64,000 bases of DNA from Ipomoea triloba (Eukaryota > Streptophyta > Magnoliopsida > Solanales > Convolvulaceae). Under the pieces are notes generated by a model that was not told the origin of the DNA, did no database searches, and worked only from the letters and a program-made list of their open reading frames with translations. Position numbers and translations under genes: made by a program. Numbering within the stretch: position 1 is the stretch's first letter; every line of letters begins with the position of its first letter. Below, piece after piece: positions 1-9,387 of this stretch. The stretch spans positions 26,874,335 to 26,938,334 of the forward strand of contig NC_044922.1 in assembly GCF_003576645.1 (NCBI RefSeq). The letters are read 5' to 3'.

Positions 1-225
1 TCCTTAGGTGTAGCTGTGCGGTTATTTTGCAGCCATTAATGACAGCAAGTCATCAAATCAACGCGCAATATATATGTGTTAAAATACACACCATTTTACG
101 TACTAAAATGCATCAGATGACAGATAAACACACCATTCCACCCTATAACCAAATGCACCTCTTCACTTAAAATTCATCAACATGCGTAATAAAATGCACC
201 GTTCTACATATTTGATCGGAGAATA
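1..225. other. AT-rich flank with micron-like interior motifs
   Basis: No gene is visible. The stretch has several short A/T-rich runs around words such as ACACCATT and AAAATGCATC. These resemble the interior of the TIR elements at 3237-3553 and 29763-30116. It may be a degraded or partial member of that family, but neither terminus can be identified, so the assignment is weak. Confidence 0.3.
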
Positions 226-595
226 AATTTTATTTTATTTTATTTTTGTATTTTTATTATTCAATGCTCACTCTCACTCCGCTAAAAATGAATATGATCT
301 ACTTATTAATTGTTGGGTGGCTGTTACGTCGTACGTTTCAATGGCAGGATATCAGACTCACTCCTCAAGCTGATGTTGTGGCCACCCAACAATATTATTC
401 TCCCAGCAATTGTAGGGAGAAGCAGATATCAATTATCAGGGTTAAAGACTTACTACTATGCCAAAAGCTATAGCTAGTAGTCTTGACGCAACTTTATTTC
501 CTTATACTTAGGTAGCAACTAGAGCCACGTTCCATTAGATGAATATTGGACTTGGATTATCCAAGTTGCCACCCAATGACCCAATAGATATTTTT

Positions 596-600
<5 letters not shown>
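226..600. repeat. Paralogous upstream block, copy 1 (matches 31500-32430)
   Basis: This non-coding block is collinear with 31500-32430 upstream of MYB-B. Both begin with a TTTTATTTTATTT-type tract and continue through a TTAATTGTTGGG stretch and a CTATAGCTA motif. Both run into a long (TA)n array. This copy lacks the 558-bp element found at 31577-32134 and so is its empty site. The short open frame at 246-473 is not conserved in the other copy and is not called a gene. Confidence 0.75.

Positions 601-652
<52 letters not shown>
601..652. repeat. (TA)n microsatellite
   Basis: This is a perfect TA dinucleotide array of 52 bp. It lies at the same position in the paralogous block as the (TA)n array at 32431-32509, so the microsatellite predates the duplication. 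Confidence 0.97.
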
Positions 653-656
<4 letters not shown>

Positions 657-808
657 TACATTATTTTTTTATACAAAAAGATATAGAAAATAATATGTTT
701 AAATGATGAATGATAATCAATTAATGTTACTTTGATGAACCTGTAATATTGTTTTAATGGACATGTGCACATGTTTGATCTAACAAAAGATTTAAATAAC
801 ATGATACT

Positions 809-1124
809 CCGCCTTAGCTGGATAAAGCAGATGAACTATTCACATGTTGAAGTGGAAATTGATGCAGCAAATGTCTTACAGGAGATTAACCACCCTCTTA
901 TGTTTTCCACTACTAGTATTTTAATTCAAGATATCAACGAATTAGTGAGGTCTATAACTCAAGCTAATTTCTCGTTTGTAAAACATTCAGCGAATACGAT
1001 AGCTCATGAACTTGCTAAGGCTGCATGTTCTATGTCTGAATGTAATGTTTGGTTCTATAATCCTCCTATCATCTTTGATAGCTTGAGGTTGGACATGAAT
1101 GAATGACGCTATTTCCTCCAAAAA
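809..1124 (+). pseudogene. 5'-truncated LINE, RNase H-like domain fragment
   Basis: The fragment encodes about 95 residues of an RNase H-like domain of the kind found at the 3' end of plant non-LTR retrotransposons. Visible motifs are LSWIKQ near the start, EIDA (an expected acidic position) and SANTIAHELAKA near the end, followed by a stop and a short A-run. It is flanked by an 11-bp direct repeat, AACATGATACT (798-808 and 1125-1135). The paralogous sequence at 56158-56167 has a single copy of this target, so this is a 316-bp 5'-truncated insertion. No reverse transcriptase is present, so it cannot be autonomous. Confidence 0.85.
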
Positions 1125-1268
1125 AACATGATACTCTATTAGATTAGGCTCTTTGAGTGGTCGCCCAACACTTTCAATTGAACCGCGGCACATGTCTTAA
1201 TGAAAAAGAAAATTAAAAATGTTTAAAAAACCAACCAGTTTTAGACTTTATTTTGCATTAAGGTTGGG

Positions 1269-1430
1269 AAGGTACAATATTAGCTGTAGTACATAATTCG
1301 CTGTAAATATAATACCGTACATTTTAGGAAAAGTACAATATTAGCTGTAGTACATAATTCGCTGTAAATATAATATTGTACAACGTTTTTGAAAAGGTAC
1401 AATATTAGCTGTAGTACATAATTCGCACAA
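1269..1430. repeat. Minisatellite, about 62-bp unit, 2.6 copies
   Basis: Tandem copies contain GGTACAATATTAGCTGTAG and ACATAATTCGCTGTAAATA. The same array, with one more partial unit, occurs at 56479-56690 in the paralogous block, so it predates the duplication. Confidence 0.85.
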
Positions 1431-1549
1431 AGCGTCTAAGCATCTACAATTCTACACTAGTAGATTTTTAGAGGTTTTTGGTGGTGTAAAAAATAAGGGG
1501 TGGTTGTTTTTGGTGGTGTAAAAAATAAGGGGTGGTTTTTATTTATTGA

Positions 1550-3098
1550 CTAGTTTTTCACGCACATTACGCGAATGAAATAATGCCATATGTTTATTAT
1601 TAAATAAATATTTTTAAGTATATCAATGCAAGATTATATATGAGATGTTCATGCATATGTAATTGAATGATGAATTTGTTTATTGAAATCGGTAATTCAA
1701 AATTTATTTATGCAAGATACTATATGAGAGATTGATTATAATTGTCACTAAAATAAATATTTGCAATTTTGTAAAAACGTTAATCTAAACACTTAGTCTA
1801 AATTTTGTTGATTTCATACTAATTTTGGAGTACCCCCACTACTGCCTTTTCATCACAATGCATGTAGTTAAATAGTTTACCACTTTGTGCACAAACATTT
1901 TCAAACAGTGGCTACATCATATATATATACCAATTATTTTTGTTGTCAAAATCGATGTTGGTTGTCTTTAATTCAAACAGGTTGATTGTAGAAAATGAAA
2001 TGAAATGAATTGTAAATGTATATTAGTTCTAAATATTTAAAAAAAATGCACAATAACTATTTTACATACAAGATTGATGAATGCTACAACGGTAGCTATT
2101 TTTCGAATTTCTTCTTTTTCTAAATTTGAAAGATTGATTCCAACAATGTTGTAGTCTCAGAATCTTTTTAATACATCAAGTGTGTCACAATGTTCTATTG
2201 CCATACATTGACATTTTTTAATAATGAGTTTTAATTTAAATCAATTCATTGGGTTATTTGAATGTCTTTTTTTGTTAACAAATCTTCTCTAGTTAATATG
2301 ATTGGCTTCAAACTGTTTTTCTTTTTTAAATTTGTTTCCATGTTATTAACATAATACTTGGTAAATAAATATATAACATTATTTTTGAGTATAACTTTGA
2401 TATTTAATTACAAGATATAACTTTGATATTTAATTACTACGTACAAGATTGTGTAAAAAGAAAATAATAAACAATGTAGTGAATACAATTAATTAATAAA
2501 TTTGAAGGTAAGGAATCTTTGCATTGTAGAAAATATAGACAATATAACTAATGAAATTATATATCCTTTTAAATTTTTTGATAATGAATATTTTTTTTGA
2601 ATAAAGGCATTGTAGGCATCTAATTATAAATTAAATAAATACATATGTATCATTTTTTGTTGTTGTAACTAATAATTTATTTATAATTTAATTAGAGTAA
2701 TAGAGTGTATGTGGTACTTACTTTTGAATAATATACTCTAACATATTCATAGTATATGTTCAACAATTATGCTAACTTTGATTGGGATGAGGTTCGAACC
2801 TAAAACCTTACTTATAGGAATTAATGGGTAAGTTAAAAATTATGTGACTTTGATTGGGATAAGGTTCGAACCTAAGACTTTACTTATAGAAATTAATGGG
2901 TAAGTTAAAAGTTAACGGAATGTTAACGGAAAAGAGAAAATTTAACGGATAATCATATAGTTAAGGATAAATTAGGAAATCTCAAGCAAAAATATAAATC
3001 TAAACAATCCGAATCATCCATTTGATTTAATAATTTGACCGTCATTTTTTCTACCCATTATAGGCCTAACTTTCATGGGCTCTTATTAGTATAGTAGA
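1550..3098 (-). mobile_element. Non-autonomous Helitron with both termini
   Basis: Read on the minus strand, the element starts TCTACTATACTAATAAGAG at 3098, a classic plant Helitron 5' end. It finishes with a small hairpin (TTCGCG...GCGTGA), an A-rich spacer and CTAG followed by T at 1550. Length is 1549 bp. The paralogous block at about 56766 lacks it and reads straight through, which supports both ends. The interior matches parts of 34490-36345 and 59838-63290, so these form one family. No Rep or helicase sequence is present. Two near-identical segments at about 2777-2835 and 2845-2905, each with an AGGTTCGAACCTA box-B-like core, form a small internal duplication. Confidence 0.85.
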
Positions 3099-3178
3099 CG
3101 TGGGAGTGGATTTTTTGTAGCATTTTATTTGTAAGAGAGGTATTTTTATGGGCTTACTTATTGAGAAAGTAAAGCAAA

Positions 3179-3182
<4 letters not shown>

Positions 3183-3236
<54 letters not shown>
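3183..3236. repeat. (TA)n microsatellite, left flank of TIR element
   Basis: This 54-bp TA array lies immediately left of the TIR element at 3237-3553, which has a second array on its right side. Confidence 0.95.
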
Positions 3237-3238
<2 letters not shown>

Positions 3239-3551
3239 GTCATGTTCAGGTGTGGCCGTCCCTTAACGTGCGGTCAGTGTGACCGCACCACTATGTATAA
3301 AAATATACACCACTCAATGTTAAAAAATGCATCACACAAATATGCATCATTAGGTACGCATCACCAAAAAATACACCAATAGATATGCAAATATACACCA
3401 CACATTGGGTGTATGGTGTGTTTTTGGTGTTTTTGTGTATTTTCATAATGGTGCGTTTTCTAACATTAAGTGGTACATTTTGTAACATTGAGTGGTGCAT
3501 TTTGTAACATTGAGTGGTGCGAACCGCACGAGAATGCGCAACCACATTTGA

Positions 3552-3553
<2 letters not shown>
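3237..3553. mobile_element. Micron-like TIR element inside a (TA)n array
   Basis: The element has imperfect terminal inverted repeats. The left end reads TTCAGGTGTGG then CGTGCGGT then CGCACCACT. The reverse complement of the right end reads TTCAAATGTGG then CGTGCGGT then CGCACCACTCAATGTTA. Both sides are long (TA)n arrays (3183-3236 and 3554-3606). This is the arrangement described for rice micron elements, which insert into TA microsatellites. A related copy is at 29763-30116. No transposase is encoded. Confidence 0.75.

Positions 3554-3606
<53 letters not shown>
3554..3606. repeat. (TA)n microsatellite, right flank of TIR element
   Basis: This 53-bp TA array separates the TIR element from the truncated 5' LTR of the copia element. 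The 3' LTR has a (TA)n array at the equivalent place (7992-8035), so this array is the copia LTR's own microsatellite. Confidence 0.95.
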
Positions 3607-3609
<3 letters not shown>

Positions 3610-3704
3610 CATTTGTCATTATTATATTTTTCTTTATTTATATTAGCTAACTTCTCTATAATTCTCAATTTACAATTATTCGCTTCCGCTATATTTTTAA
3701 AATT

Positions 3705-3716
3705 TAGTATCAGAGC
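3705..3716 (+). other. Copia primer binding site
   Basis: TAGTATCAGAGC matches the complement of the 3' end of initiator tRNA-Met (consensus TGGTATCAGAGC) at 11 of 12 positions. It lies just after the truncated 5' LTR. Confidence 0.75.
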
Positions 3717-3742
3717 GGTTTAATTGAGAATGATTTTCGAAG

Positions 3743-3981
3743 ATGTCGACGGTTACCAAGTTCGATATTGAGAAGTTCGACGGGAATATTAGCTTTTCTA
3801 TCTGGAAGGTTCAGATGAAAACTGTTCTAACTCAGAATGGTTTAAAGAAAGTGCTAGTTGGGAAGAAAAAGAAATCGACTGCAATGACAGATGAAGATTG
3901 GGAAGATTTGGATGACAAGGCACATTCAACCATTCAATTGTGCTTGTCTAAAGAGGTTCTACATGAGATGGTAGGTGAGAC
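3743..3981 (+). pseudogene. Copia gag N-terminal fragment
   Basis: About 80 residues begin MSTVTKFDIEKFDG and continue through FSIWKVQMKTVL, the typical start of a Ty1/copia gag (UBN2-type). The start is 27 bp after the primer binding site. The frame is broken after VLHEMVGE by the nested element at 3982, and the rest of gag, including the zinc knuckle, is absent. No protein function remains. Confidence 0.85.
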
Positions 3982-4231
3982 TAGGGGTGTAAACAAATCA
4001 AATATTTTTAATTTGATTCGTGATTCGAATTTGAATATTTCGATCCAAATTCGAATTATTCGAATACGAATCTGAATTCGATTACATATTTCGAATCGAA
4101 TTTTATTCGAATCGAATACGAATCATAATGTATTTGATTCGATTATATTCAAATATATTCGAATACATACATACATACATACATACATACATACATACAT
4201 ACATACATACATACATACATACATACATACA

Positions 4232-4291
<60 letters not shown>

Positions 4292-4447
4292 TATAATAGG
4301 ATATTAATAGAAAATTTTATTACATTTTTTTAATTTATTGGAGAACTTGTAAAAAAAATTAAGTTAGGCATTTTGAATTCGAATATTCGAGTCGAATCGA
4401 ATATATTAGAATAATGTAGCCGAATCGGATGCGAATAATGTAAACCA
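3982..4447. mobile_element. Nested TIR element (hAT-like) with ACAT microsatellite
   Basis: The insertion begins TAGGGGTGTAAAC and ends GTAAACCAATCCCC, an imperfect inverted pair of the type seen in plant hAT MITEs. The interior is full of TTCGAAT / ATTCGAA words. It contains a 97-bp (ACAT)n array (4164-4260) followed by (AT)n (4261-4288). No transposase is visible and no target duplication could be assigned. Confidence 0.55.
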
Positions 4448-5805
4448 ATCCCCGGCAACGATGTCTAAATTGTAATGAGTAAAGTGGTGATAGTGAAAAA
4501 ATGTGAAAATGTCGTCCCGCTGAGGATTTAGGCTATTGCTCGTACTTGTATGATATGTAAAATTCTAGGCATTAATGTTTTGGAATTCACTAGAATCCAA
4601 GCAAGCTACGATTAAAGAATGGAAAGTAAAACTAATATTTTTGGGTTTTTAATATAAAGGAATGCAAATTAAATATGGATTAACTAAATGATAAAAGAAT
4701 GTCTCCAGATTAGGAGTATTGCTTTCTTGATGCACTAACAATCTCATAATTAGGGGAAAAACAATTCACCAAAGGATTTATGGCAATGCATATAAGAATT
4801 CAAGTCTAAGCTACGGTAGTAATCAATAAACAAGAATTAGAGTAGGATTGCCCCACTTTCGTGATGCATCAATCCTAACCCTTGAAACACAAAAGCATTA
4901 TAAACCCAAAATTATCCCTATTTTCATAGAAGGAAAATTGGTTTGATATTGGTTAGGCTTGAATCTTTCATCCAACTTTCATTGAGATAAAAGCTTCTCC
5001 AAAACATGCTAACAATTGTTGCGCAAACCAACAAGAGGAATTTATAATCCAATTCAAACATAAAACCCTAGGGGAGCAATTTATCCCCTTTATGATAATC
5101 ACAAACCTAGCATCAAGAATAGCAATAGAACCCTAATCCAAACTCATAAGCTAACTACTCACGCATCATTATGGTAAACAAAGCAAAGCTAAAGTAAATC
5201 ACCATCAACATTGCAAGAAAACTAAGAAAAGAGTAAATAAGAAATAAAGGGAACTTTACTATTGAAGGAGAAATCTTGGTAGAAAACCAATCCAATCCAC
5301 AATTCAAGCTTGAAATCAAAGAAATCTATGTAAAACTATGCTAATCTATGCTAGGGAAAACTAAAGAGAAGAGGAAAAATTAGCCAAGACAAACTAGGGT
5401 TCAGAATCTCCCAAAAGTGCAGAAAATCGCAGATTAAATAGAAGACAGCGCAGGCCTCACGGCCGTGAGCCTGGCCGTTAGGTGGTCGCGAATTTGCAAT
5501 GGGTTTAAATGGCCTCACGGCCACTCACACGGCCATGTGGGTAGCCGTGTGGCAGCTCCTTTGCGTGATTCTTGCCCGGTTCATGCTCCGCTGCTCCTAT
5601 CTTCCTTGAGTGGGTTCCTTAACTTTCTAAAATTGATTCAATAAACTCTAAAATACTTCCTTTGTTACTCATTGTGGACGATTACACCTTAGAACAACAT
5701 AACACACAAACGTGTCTCAATTCCCACTAGGATATAGACATTTTGTATCACAAATAACCAAAATAAGGAGTAAATAATGGTTTAGAATCAGAGATATCAA
5801 AAATA
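4448..5805 (-). mobile_element. Probable Ty3/gypsy LTR fragment, minus orientation
   Basis: On the + strand this starts ATCCCCGGCAACG (4448-4460), the 3' end of tRNA-Asp. That means a tRNA-Asp primer binding site reads out on the minus strand. Such a site is typical of plant Athila/Tat-type gypsy elements. The 1.35 kb to its right is non-coding, as expected for an LTR, with a GC-rich patch at about 5450-5580 carrying repeated CGGCCGTG / CACGGCC words. Its exact right end is uncertain; copia coding resumes by 5810. Confidence 0.55.
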
Positions 5806-5809
5806 CATG

Positions 5810-7000
5810 CATATCCTGAGCTAGAAAGACCTCCTTGGTAATTCAGGTACGAGTAAATTAAAGTTTTGTGAGCATTGTGTTTTTGGGAAACAAAAGAGGG
5901 TTAGTTTCTCTACTACTACACACCGTACCAAAGATGTATTGGAATATATACATTCCGATTTATGGGGACCGACTAAAGTCTAGTCTATGGGAGGCTGTAG
6001 ATATTTTATGTCTATTATTGATGACTTTTGTCGTAAAGTTTGGGTCTATTTCTTGAAACACAAAAATCAAGTATTTTCTGTTTTCAAAAAGTGGAAAATA
6101 CTTGTTGGGACTCAGACGGGGAAAAAGGTCAAGAAGCTCAGGATAAACAATGGCTTGGCGTTATGTGAGTCAGATTTCATTTAGTTATGTGCAGCAAATG
6201 GAATTGCCAAGCACAAGACCTTGCATGGAAAACCCAAGTAGAATGGTGTTGCCGAATGTATGAACATGATTCTGTTAGAGAGAGCTTGTTGTATGCTCTC
6301 TAATGCTGGGTTATGTAAGCGGCGTGATTTTTACGCCGAGGCCGTTTCTACTGCGTGCTATTTGGTAAATAAATCTCCACATCCGTCCCTTGATTTCAAA
6401 ATTCCAGAGGAGTTTGGTCAGGTAATCCTATTGATTACTCTATCTTAAGAGTTTTTGGATGTCCTGCATATGCTCATTCCAATATGGGTAAATTAAACCC
6501 TAGAGCTGTTAATTGCATTTTTCTTGGTTATGCTTCTGAGCCAAAAGGGTATCACCTATGGTCTCCTGATTCTCAAAAAAATCATTCTGAGTCGAGATAT
6601 CAATTTTGATGAAAATGCACTATTTTCTCTTGGAATAAATGATTGTGTTGTTCCCAGTAAAGGTGATACTCAGAGTACTGGAGAGAAGGTGGAGTTTGAG
6701 TTGAGGCCTAGTGATAGTATTACTACCACTGATGGTAATACTAAAGATGATGCATCTACTAGTATCGCACCTCTCGTCGAGCCACAACAACAGTATTCCA
6801 TTGCCCAAGATCGGCCTAGGAGGACAATTAAAAAACCTGCTAGGTATGCTAGTGAAGTAGTGATGATGAAACCCACTTAGTTGCTTATTCTCTTTCAGTT
6901 CCACAGGAGATTGATGGTGGTCCATCATGTTATTCTGAGGCTATTTCCTGTGCCAACTCGTCCAAGTGGTTGGTTGCTTACCAAGCCGCTACCTATTGCT
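5810..7000 (+). pseudogene. Copia pol remnant: GAG-pre-integrase and integrase
   Basis: The GAG-pre-integrase segment is clear (LKFCEHCVFGKQKR at about 5857-5898). It is followed by the integrase core with SDLWGPTK, MSIIDDFCRKVWVYFLK and NGVAECMN. The second catalytic position reads RINNGL where families have TDNG, so that aspartate is lost. In-frame stops occur at least near 5822 and 6182 and between the later segments. A C-terminal stretch (VFGCPAYAH, NCIFLGYA, RPRRTIKKP) links to where reverse transcriptase should start, but the RT is deleted. Confidence 0.85.
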
Positions 7001-7080
7001 AAGTTTAAGTCATGATATGCTTGAGTTTAGTCGGCTGTTCCCGTTGTTAATTCTGTGATAATTTGATACAAGGTAGAGAT

Positions 7081-7251
7081 TGTTAGAAAATATTAGTATA
7101 TGTGGCTCAAATTAATAAACCTTTCAACATGAAGCACTATCCTCTCACCATGCACTATCTCCACTACATGTTGCAGCTGCCGTATGCCACGCATTCCACA
7201 CACTCCACGCATACATTTCTCCGACTTTGGCTAATCCTCAATGTGCACATG

Positions 7252-7307
<56 letters not shown>

Positions 7308-7831
7308 NNNNNNNNNNNNNNNNNNNNNNNNNNNNNNNNNNNNNNNNNNNNNNNNNNNNNNNNNNNNNNNNNNNNNNNNNNNNNNNNNNNNNNNNNNNNN
7401 NNNNNNNNNNNNNNNNNNNNNNNNNNNNNNNNNNNNNNNNNNNNNNNNNNNNNNNNNNNNNNNNNNNNNNNNNNNNNNNNNNNNNNNNNNNNNNNNNNNN
7501 NNNNNNNNNNNNNNNNNNNNNNNNNNNNNNNNNNNNNNNNNNNNNNNNNNNNNNNNNNNNNNNNNNNNNNNNNNNNNNNNNNNNNNNNNNNNNNNNNNNN
7601 NNNNNNNNNNNNNNNNNNNNNNNNNNNNNNNNNNNNNNNNNNNNNNNNNNNNNNNNNNNNNNNNNNNNNNNNNNNNNNNNNNNNNNNNNNNNNNNNNNNN
7701 NNNNNNNNNNNNNNNNNNNNNNNNNNNNNNNNNNNNNNNNNNNNNNNNNNNNNNNNNNNNNNNNNNNNNNNNNNNNNNNNNNNNNNNNNNNNNNNNNNNN
7801 NNNNNNNNNNNNNNNNNNNNNNNNNNNNNNN

Positions 7832-7881
<50 letters not shown>

Positions 7882-7985
7882 CTCCCTTCTTGAATTGTAT
7901 AAATAGCATTGTTAATTTGCTTTGTAATCAATAATCACCTCATATTCATCCTTAATCCATTTCTCTTCTTTGTCTGTTGCGTACG

Positions 7986-8039
<54 letters not shown>

Positions 8040-8139
8040 TTATATTCATTTGTCATTATTATATTTTTCTTTATTTGTATGAGCTAAATTCTCTATAATT
8101 CTCAATTTACGATTATTCGTTTCCGCTATATTCCTAACA
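7081..8139 (+). repeat. Copia 3' LTR
   Basis: It begins TGTTAG, ends CCTAACA, and follows a purine-rich AAGGTAGAGAT tract. A TATA box (TATAAATA, 7898-7905) lies in its promoter region, and a (TA)n array is at 7992-8035. The last 100 bp match the truncated 5' LTR (3607-3702) closely. The LTR contains a 524-base N gap inside a poly(T) tract. Confidence 0.8.
7308..7831. other. Assembly gap in a poly(T) tract
   Basis: There are 524 N bases with about 52 T before and 50 T after. Any open frame across it (poly-Phe or poly-Lys) is meaningless. The gap most likely marks a collapsed or unsequenced homopolymer. Confidence 0.98.
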
Positions 8140-8743
8140 CAATTTTTTGAAATCTCCTAACACAATTATCTTTAAAAAGTTTATATGTAAAAAGATTTAT
8201 GTAACAATATTATTACGAAAATAAATATGGGAAAAAAGGAGAAATAATTTAATTGTAATTATTACAAAAATAAATCCAACAACTCATGTTTAGCTTAATT
8301 ACCATGATAATTATATTATATGCAATTATACTAATATTTGTTTAATTGTACTTTTATACTATAAGTATTTTCATTTTCATAATATCACCTTTACTTTTTT
8401 CCACATCCTCCATATGAGAATGAATTAATTATAATTATTATTAAAAAAATCCAACGATCCATATTTAATTGTAATTAGGCTAATATCCATGCAATTATTA
8501 TCTTAACTAACATAATAATTATTAGTCAAATATACTAATACTGTGCAATTAATTCTTTAATTGCCATAATAATTATTAGGTAATTATATTAATATCGTGA
8601 AATTATAATTTTATATGTTCAATATAAAAAATATATATAGAGAGAGAGATTACTATAAAACTACCATAGTAATTACGCGAAGGAATATGAATGATAATTT
8701 ATTTTATTCTCATAGTATTATACCTTGAGTGTGTGTGTGTGTG

Positions 8744-8787
<44 letters not shown>

Positions 8788-8949
8788 CAAAAAAGTAATT
8801 GTAATAATTGTAAAAAAATCCAATAACTCATATTTAATTGTAATTATACTATTATTATGGTAGTTATTAGGTTAATTACCATAATAATTATTAGTCAATT
8901 ATACTATAAAAATCATTGTTAATTGAATCCGACACCTATAATAAGTACA
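8140..8949. other. AT-rich upstream DNA, no gene seen
   Basis: The stretch is dominated by TTAATTATA / ATAATTATTA words repeated many times. It also has a (GT)n run (about 8730-8745) and a (TA)n run (8747-8782). From about 8905 onward it matches the MYB-B upstream at 34035. No coding signal is visible. Confidence 0.7.
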
Positions 8950-9165
8950 AATTATTACCATGGATCAGGATCGACATTGCACTTTGGACTCTGTTCCAAA
9001 ACGACATTCAAATTATGTACTTACAATTAACATATTATGTAACAAAAATTACATAGTATCTATGTTATTGTAATAGGTATACAGTTTATTAACTGAAAAT
9101 ACGTAATATATATATTACTCGAAAACACATAATGTGATCACTGATCAGGATCCACCATAGTCCAT
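8950..9165. mobile_element. CCATGG-type MITE in the MYB-A promoter
   Basis: The ends are ACCATGGATCAGGATC and the inverse GATCAGGATCCACCAT. It belongs to a family also seen at 13423-14065, 18373-18590, 20497-20745, 34100-34290 and 44893-45160. All share a CATTCAAATT(A/T)TGTA(C/T)TT core and inverted TATACCATGG-like ends. The copy upstream of MYB-B is at the same relative place, so this insertion predates the A/B duplication. It lies about 220 bp from the MYB-A start codon. Confidence 0.65.
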
Positions 9166-9204
9166 AGGTATAATAGACCGACCTCGTCCACAATATAACT
9201 GTTG

Positions 9205-9387
9205 CTAAAATAGGAGGTCCACCATGATATATAGTACAAAATGGAAGTAGACGTAGCATTTGATATTGCCATTATTTCTCAGCTCTCATCTATTTATTAT
9301 TCTTCTTTTTAATTTATACAGATTCTCCTTGCCCCCTGATAGATCCTATAACATAATCCAATTTTTGTCTCTATAGGGTTGATCAGA
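9205..9387 (+). promoter_or_regulatory. Conserved proximal promoter and 5' UTR of MYB-A
   Basis: About 180 bp upstream of the start codon is conserved in all three MYB copies (36430-36626 and 63400-63610). Shared words are AAATAGGAGGTCC, TAGACGTAGCATTTGATATT, CTATTTATTATTCTTC, TTCTCCTTGCCCC and TCTCTATAGGGTTGA. The CTATTTATTATT stretch could act as a weak TATA region. Conservation beside otherwise divergent upstream DNA suggests this is the functional core. The transcription start is not determined. Confidence 0.55.

Larger units (their letters stand above)
660..1549. repeat. Paralogous block, unit 1 copy (matches 56040-56780)
   Basis: Apart from the LINE fragment at 809-1124, this stretch is collinear with 56040-56780 upstream of MYB-C. 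Shared landmarks are a CATGTTTGATCTAAC segment, a GATCGCCCAACAC-like segment and a short minisatellite. It ends at the Helitron insertion point. No gene is visible outside the LINE remnant. Confidence 0.75.
3607..8139 (+). mobile_element. Degenerate Ty1/copia LTR retrotransposon with nested insertions
   Basis: The order is: truncated 5' LTR (3607-3702), primer binding site (3705-3716), gag start (3743-3981), two nested insertions (3982-5805), integrase remnant (5810-7000), polypurine-like tract (about 7069-7080) and 3' LTR (7081-8139). Reverse transcriptase and RNase H are missing altogether, as is the 5' part of the left LTR, which is cut at its internal (TA)n array. The right LTR begins TGTTAG and ends CTAACA. 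The element is dead. Confidence 0.85.

Noticed and set aside
246..473. 75-codon plus open frame at the window start
   Set aside because: The paralogous block at 32138-32430 contains frame-breaking differences.
2777..2905. Possible tRNA genes from AGGTTCGAACCTA words
   Set aside because: Only the T-loop-like sequence is present; no acceptor stem or cloverleaf can be formed.
4164..4288. (ACAT)n repeats considered as a CRISPR-like or regulatory array
   Set aside because: A plain tetranucleotide microsatellite with no spacers, in plant DNA.
7102..7934. Several overlapping open frames of poly-Phe or poly-Lys around 7.1-7.9 kb
   Set aside because: They run through a T homopolymer and 524 N bases; they are artefacts of the gap.
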